Source: Cytophagia bacterium (GTDB taxonomy: Bacteria > Bacteroidota > Bacteroidia > Cytophagales > Cyclobacteriaceae). Taken from it: a DNA stretch of 10,651 nt. Location of the stretch: NCBI GenBank assembly GCA_013373005.1, contig JABXIP010000406.1, positions 1-10,651 of the forward strand, in the 5' to 3' direction. A program made the translations under genes and the position numbers. Below, in pieces: positions 7,000-10,651 of the stretch. The notes beneath the pieces were generated by a model. The model had not been told where the DNA came from. It worked only from the letters and a program-made list of their open reading frames with translations, and searched no databases. Numbering within the stretch: position 1 is the first letter of the stretch; every line of letters starts with the position of its first letter.

Positions 7000-7537
7000 A
7001 GGTGAACTCCTTATAAGCATCCCAGGTTTTTCCATTGTGCTTGAGAAGCCAATAGCTGTTTACCTCAAAGCTGGCTTTGAATTCTTTTGCTTCAAATTCC
7101 TTCCAGGCTTCATAAAACATAGGTTTGCGCAAATCCCTGAAAGCCACTGTTACATGCGGGTGAACCCCCCCAATATGCACTGCATGAAATAGATTTAGTT
7201 TCCTCTTGGTGGCCTCAAGTAATTCCATGTTCATGGCTTCCAACTCCTGTGAGGCTTTGGGTTGAATAAAGATGGTTCTGGGAGGAAATGCTCCGAATCC
7301 GTCCAATTCAACAGTGAACGGCTTGAAACTACTTGTTTGTGCAAGTACACTAAATAATCTTTCTTCTTTCCTCTCCTTCCATTGAAAAGGCATATGAAGC
7401 GTAATGTGCGCTGGAGACCTCAATGAAGCCTTTGACCTGTACTTCTCAACAAAAGATTCTTTGATGGCAGTAAGCTCTGAGGCTAATGGCTCTGGTGGAA
7501 TAATGGCTAGAAAGTATCTGAATTCTCCTTCTTTCAA
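6989..7537 (-). CDS. 2'-5' RNA ligase family protein (2H phosphoesterase)
   Basis: The 182-residue cytoplasmic protein has both catalytic motifs of the 2H superfamily: H44-I-T-L and H128-V-T-V, about 84 residues apart, with the usual YFLAIIPPEPL N-terminal strand and a GGVHPHVTVAF context. Family members hydrolyse cyclic phosphates or 2'-5' bonds in RNA or nucleotides (LigT/ThpR type); the substrate here is unknown. The only start that retains the first strand is TTG at 7537. The frame upstream is closed by TAG at 7565-7567 and contains no ATG, while the first internal ATG (residue 49) would remove the first HxT motif. The gene therefore seems to use a non-ATG start. It ends with TAG inside the final codons of the opposite-strand DUF3298 gene. 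Confidence 0.9.
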   Translation of the reverse strand: MKEGEFRYFLAIIPPEPLASELTAIKESFVEKYRSKASLRSPAHITLHMPFQWKERKEERLFSVLAQTSSFKPFTVELDGFGAFPPRTIFIQPKASQELEAMNMELLEATKRKLNLFHAVHIGGVHPHVTVAFRDLRKPMFYEAWKEFEAKEFKASFEVNSYWLLKHNGKTWDAYKEFTFNP

Positions 7538-7545
7538 TTTGACAA

Positions 7546-7573
7546 TTGGTTTTGAATTGGTTTCCTAAGTTTT
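7546..7573 (+). promoter_or_regulatory. Possible promoter of the tandem lipoprotein genes
   Basis: A TTG at 7546-7548, then 17 bases, then TAAGTTTT at 7566-7573 resembles the Bacteroidota TTG / TAnnTTTG promoter with one mismatch. The predicted start at about 7580 would leave a leader of about 20 bases. The sequence overlaps the start region of the opposite 2H gene. Confidence 0.35.
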
Positions 7574-7599
7574 TAGTTTAAGCAGTAAATCAATAGCAC

Positions 7600-8790
7600 A
7601 TGAATATCTTAAAAAGAAATCTGCTCTTTGTTATTTCTCTTCCATTAGTTTTTTCCTGCGGTAACAACTCAAAATCTGAAAACTCATTAGACCAAGCCTC
7701 GAGCTATAAGCTGGAAATAGTAGATTCAGTTCAGGTAGATATTCTTGGCTCAGGCCTCTCTTTGGTTGATGTGCACTCTGAAACGGGAGATTTGTTAGTT
7801 ATTCAACCTAACCCACCAAAGTTATGGGTGCTTTCTCAAGAAGGTGAAGTAAAACAAACATGGAGCAAAACAGGTGATGGGCCAGATGAGATTGGCTCTG
7901 TACTTCTTAGTGCAGAATTTTTTGGAGAAGATGTTGCAATGATGGGAAGAATGGTAGTAAAAATTTTTGATCATGACTTTAAAGCCAAAGGTTCTTTTAG
8001 ACCAGACTTTAGTCCTTCCAGTATGGCTTATGCAGGCTTTAATCATCTTCAGGAGTTTAAAGAAGAAGGTTCTTCCCAACTAATCACATTTTTTGGAAAG
8101 CCTCAAACCAATAAGCATTGGGATACACCAGAGTACTACTATGAGTATAACACAGTGGATAAACTAGACCCTTCAAAACCATTAAAAGGTAATTTTAAAC
8201 CACTTGGTAAACTTGAAAAAGATAGCCGTTTTATCGTTAGTGGCAGATCTTATTATTACATAAAACCAACTTTCGATATAAAAGGAAACAGTCTCATTTA
8301 TGCTTACAACTGGGATACTGTCTTATATAAAAGGAGTTTGCCTAATGGGGAGTTAATCTCTTCTACACCAATTCCATTCGATGAGTTTTACCTAGATAAA
8401 GGTTGGACTATGGGTAAGGCCAGGCAGGAAATGAATTCTGGCAATGTTGCTCCCAGAGATAAAAGCGGAAGTGTTGAAAGAGTTTTTCAGAGCAACGGTT
8501 TCGATGTTGTTTTTTACCGGTCGGGTTTGACTCTTGAGACACTGCAGTCGATCACCCTTGATGGAATTGAGCGTTTCAGAGAAGAATTGAGACTTGATTA
8601 TTCCAAGTATCTGATTCTAAAGGAAGGTAAAAGACTTAACAGCGATTTGAAAATGATAGAGAGGAGCTTACTTCCTTCTGTAGCCGATAATGAAGGGAAT
8701 CTGTGGACCGTTCAAAATGTAAATGCTTTAGAAGAAGAACCAGACTTGATAACCTTTTACAAACTCAAAATTGTGCCTGATGAAAACTAG
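7600..8790 (+). CDS. Lipoprotein, predicted six-bladed beta-propeller (copy A of a tandem pair)
   Basis: The 396-residue protein has a lipoprotein signal ending in VFSC with C20 as the lipidated cysteine. The mature part starts with YKLEIVDS (36-43). It then shows repeated strand-loop segments such as LLVIQPNPPKLWVLSQEGEV and, at 92-97, GDGPDE. A G-x-GP-x-E loop after a 'recorded value / last output' strand is typical of the Bacteroidota six-bladed propeller lipoproteins (DUF4221 or the 6-bladed beta-propeller family). RPDFSPSS (134-141) and SNGFDVV (near 295) are shared with the next gene. The cellular role is unknown; such lipoproteins are probably surface- or periplasm-facing. The gene overlaps the next by 11 bp. 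Family-level confidence is moderate because repeats of this kind are hard to assign by eye. Confidence 0.85.
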   Translation: MNILKRNLLFVISLPLVFSCGNNSKSENSLDQASSYKLEIVDSVQVDILGSGLSLVDVHSETGDLLVIQPNPPKLWVLSQEGEVKQTWSKTGDGPDEIGSVLLSAEFFGEDVAMMGRMVVKIFDHDFKAKGSFRPDFSPSSMAYAGFNHLQEFKEEGSSQLITFFGKPQTNKHWDTPEYYYEYNTVDKLDPSKPLKGNFKPLGKLEKDSRFIVSGRSYYYIKPTFDIKGNSLIYAYNWDTVLYKRSLPNGELISSTPIPFDEFYLDKGWTMGKARQEMNSGNVAPRDKSGSVERVFQSNGFDVVFYRSGLTLETLQSITLDGIERFREELRLDYSKYLILKEGKRLNSDLKMIERSLLPSVADNEGNLWTVQNVNALEEEPDLITFYKLKIVPDEN

Positions 8791-9964
8791 AATTGCATCA
8801 TTTGCGGCCATTTTATCGGCCGTATTTTTATTGGGCTGTGGAGGTGGAAAAGATGAATCCGGTGAAACCATTTCCGGTAATTATAAGCTGGAGATAGTTG
8901 ATTCACTTCAATTTGATATTCTAAGTAGAAGCTTATGGATAGTTGACGTTGATTCAATTAATGGAGATATGTTGGTAATTCAACCATCTAATCCGCCTAA
9001 GGCCTGGCTCTTTGATAAATATTTAAACATTCTGGAGGAGTTTGAAAAGCCGGATGGTGACCCAGAAGGTACTGGTGAGTATATTACTTCTGGTGCATTC
9101 TTCGATGGTGGAATCGCCTTAATGGGCCGTCATATCCTAAATATATATGATCGCAATTTTGGATTAAAAAAATCTTTAAGGCCACACTTTTCGCCTAGTT
9201 CACTGGTTTATGTTGGTTTCAAAAACCTGTTTGAATTCAGAGATCAAGTAGGCAATCCTCAGTTGGCAACCTACTTTGGAAAACCACAACTCGATATTTT
9301 TGGTGATAAGCCGGAGTTTTATGAGCAATTCAACCTGATTGATGTAGTTAATCCAGCGCTTTCGAATAGTTCAAAAGACACCGTATTTATTCCTTTTGGA
9401 GAGCTTACTCCCAATAGCAGATATTTAAAGGGTAAAGCATTTCATTTTCTGAGACCAAAGTTTGACGTGAAGGAAAACAAACTGTATTACGCTTTGAATG
9501 ACGATACTACTTTCTTTGTTAGAAGCCTTCCTAACGGAGATATTTTGGAAAGTTATACCATCCCCTTCGATAAGTATATTCTTTCCCAAGGGTATTCTTT
9601 TGGAATAAAGGCGGTGGCTGAGCAGAATGAAAAGAGGGATAGGCCAGGACAAATAGAGAATGTATTTCACTCAAATGGCTTTGATGTGGTTGTCTACAAT
9701 TCAGGTTTGAAAATGTCTGAAATGGCTGTTTATGAGGGCTCCGAGGATTTCTATGAAAGACTTGCCCATCTTGATTATAAGAAATACCTAATACTTAAAA
9801 ATGGCGTAAGGCTGAATGAAGAACTCAAACTCGATGAGAGAGTTTATTATGTTCAGTTTGCAGATAATGAGGGTAATCTTTATGCTAGTCAAGATTCTCG
9901 CGTGCTCGATGAAGAGCCTGAAAAATACACCATTTATAAGATGAGAATTGTGGAAGACAATTAG
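8780..9964 (+). CDS. Lipoprotein, predicted six-bladed beta-propeller (copy B of a tandem pair)
   Basis: This 394-residue protein is a clear paralogue of the preceding one. The frame is open back to a TTG at 8771, but the ATG at 8780 begins a standard lipoprotein signal (MKTRIASF to FLLGC, C20), so I start there; the gene then overlaps the previous stop by 11 bp. It aligns with copy A over nearly its whole length: YKLEIVDS, MLVIQPSNPPKAW, RPHFSPSS at 134-141 (the same position as in A), RSLPNG, SNGFDVV, LDYKKYLILK, and ADNEGNL near the end. The loop that is GDGPDE in copy A reads DGDPEG here, also at 92-97. Function is unknown. The overlap implies coupled translation with copy A. Confidence 0.85.
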   Translation: MKTRIASFAAILSAVFLLGCGGGKDESGETISGNYKLEIVDSLQFDILSRSLWIVDVDSINGDMLVIQPSNPPKAWLFDKYLNILEEFEKPDGDPEGTGEYITSGAFFDGGIALMGRHILNIYDRNFGLKKSLRPHFSPSSLVYVGFKNLFEFRDQVGNPQLATYFGKPQLDIFGDKPEFYEQFNLIDVVNPALSNSSKDTVFIPFGELTPNSRYLKGKAFHFLRPKFDVKENKLYYALNDDTTFFVRSLPNGDILESYTIPFDKYILSQGYSFGIKAVAEQNEKRDRPGQIENVFHSNGFDVVVYNSGLKMSEMAVYEGSEDFYERLAHLDYKKYLILKNGVRLNEELKLDERVYYVQFADNEGNLYASQDSRVLDEEPEKYTIYKMRIVEDN

Positions 9965-9994
9965 GTTGGTATAAAACCAATCGCATTTTAGACC

Positions 9995-10025
9995 TTGGCA
10001 CGAATTTCATTTTAGAGTATCTTCC
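9995..10025 (+). promoter_or_regulatory. Possible promoter of the M14 peptidase gene
   Basis: A TTG at 9995-9997 is followed, after 20 bases, by TATCTTCC at 10018-10025. The spacing suits a Bacteroidota promoter, but the -7 has two mismatches from TAnnTTTG. The implied leader is about 15 bases. Confidence 0.3.
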
Positions 10026-10046
10026 ACACTTTAACCAAAATCTAAA

Positions 10047-10651
10047 ATGAAAAGACTTGCAATCGTCAACCTGCTGTTATTGTTGGCAGTTTCTGTATAC
10101 GGGCAAAGCCTCAAGAGTCCCGATGAATTTTTGGGCTACAAACTAGGCACCCGATTCACCCCTAACTACAAAGTAGTAGACTACTATGAGTATGTGGCTT
10201 CACAACTATCTAATGTTACCCATTACAAGTATGGAGAAACCAATGAGTTAAGGCCATTGATTACCAACATGGTCTCTTCTCAGGCCAATATCGATAACTG
10301 GGAGCAGATTAGAACCGATAACCTTAAGCGTGCCAAAATGATGGAAGGAACTCCTTCCGGAGATAAGGTTGGTATCGTATGGTTAAGCTACAACGTTCAC
10401 GGGAATGAGGCCAACTCCACCGAAACAGCCATGAAAACCCTTTATGAGCTAGCCAGACCTGACAACTCAAAGGCTAAGGCTTGGTTAGAAAACACGGTTG
10501 TAATTCTAGATCCATGTATTAACCCAGATGGTAGAGACAGGTATTCTAACTGGATTAACCAGGTAGCAGGAACTACTCCAAACCCACACCCAGAGGCTGC
10601 AGAACACAATGAGCCATGGCCGGGAGGTAGAGCCAATCACTATCTTTTCGA
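10047..10651 (+). CDS. Secreted M14-family zinc metallopeptidase (N-terminal part, cut by window end)
   Basis: The frame opens at ATG 10047 and stays open for 201 codons to the end of the window. Residues 1-20 are a signal peptide (MKRLAIVN, hydrophobic core, VYGQ). The mature part begins SPDEFLGYKLGTRF, as in large Bacteroidota M14 proteins. The first zinc motif is HGNE (H118, E121) in SYNVHGNEAN. It is followed by DPCINPDGRDRY (155-166), the conserved loop with substrate-binding and structural residues, and EPWPGGRANHYLF (189-201). The third zinc ligand, a histidine further on, and the catalytic glutamate lie beyond the window. Such enzymes are carboxypeptidase-like and act outside the cytoplasm. 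The A-rich region before the ATG (CCAAAATCTAAA) is a typical Bacteroidota start context. Confidence 0.93.
   Translation, partial: MKRLAIVNLLLLLAVSVYGQSLKSPDEFLGYKLGTRFTPNYKVVDYYEYVASQLSNVTHYKYGETNELRPLITNMVSSQANIDNWEQIRTDNLKRAKMMEGTPSGDKVGIVWLSYNVHGNEANSTETAMKTLYELARPDNSKAKAWLENTVVILDPCINPDGRDRYSNWINQVAGTTPNPHPEAAEHNEPWPGGRANHYLF

Noticed and set aside
9964..9982. Short hairpin (GGTTGGT / ACCAATC) after the second lipoprotein gene as a terminator
   Set aside because: Seven pairs including a wobble, an A/T-rich loop, and only a short T run several bases later. It is too weak to call, though some role is not excluded.
10442..10636. Minus-strand open frame opposite the M14 peptidase
   Set aside because: The plus strand here carries the conserved M14 motifs, so the minus frame is a shadow.

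Overview
The window looks like ordinary chromosome from a marine-type Bacteroidota, probably Cytophagales (a Roseivirga/Fulvivirga-like organism; the genus is a guess from gene content). Supporting signs are a LytTR response regulator overlapping its upstream kinase, DUF6702 next to HupE/UreJ, large secreted M1 and M14 metallopeptidases, six-bladed-propeller lipoproteins, A-rich start contexts without Shine-Dalgarno sites, and several -7 elements of the Bacteroidota TAnnTTTG type. No rRNA, tRNA, CRISPR, phage or insertion-sequence gene was seen.

Layout. 1-816: the last codons of a probable sensor histidine kinase, overlapping a LytTR response regulator. 858-1586: a secreted protein of unknown function. 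1644-2252: a YkgJ-type cysteine-cluster protein behind a very close -7 element. 2253-2644: a gene-free stretch with two copies of an imperfect palindromic repeat of about 104 bp, then a strong terminator serving the minus-strand genes. 2645-5576 (minus): a HupE/UreJ-like six-helix membrane protein followed by a secreted M1 metallopeptidase, probably one transcript. 5660-6999 (plus): a divergent pair, DUF6702 protein and DUF3298 lipoprotein, with stop and start overlapping. 6989-7537 (minus): a 2H phosphoesterase (2'-5' RNA ligase family) with an apparent TTG start and a tail-to-tail overlap with the lipoprotein gene. 7600-9964: two tandem, overlapping paralogous lipoproteins, likely beta-propellers. 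10047-end: the N-terminal part of a secreted M14 metallopeptidase, cut by the window edge.

How the genes relate. Most products are predicted to be exported: secreted peptidases, lipoproteins and a membrane protein, which fits an envelope and protein-scavenging region. The most system-like unit is the divergent cluster 2645-6999 (M1 peptidase, HupE-like protein, DUF6702, DUF3298 lipoprotein), which may act together at the envelope. HupE-type proteins suggest a metal link, but nothing here proves it. The second candidate is the tandem lipoprotein pair, a local duplication whose copies have diverged at one conserved loop. I found no clear undescribed defence or mobile system.
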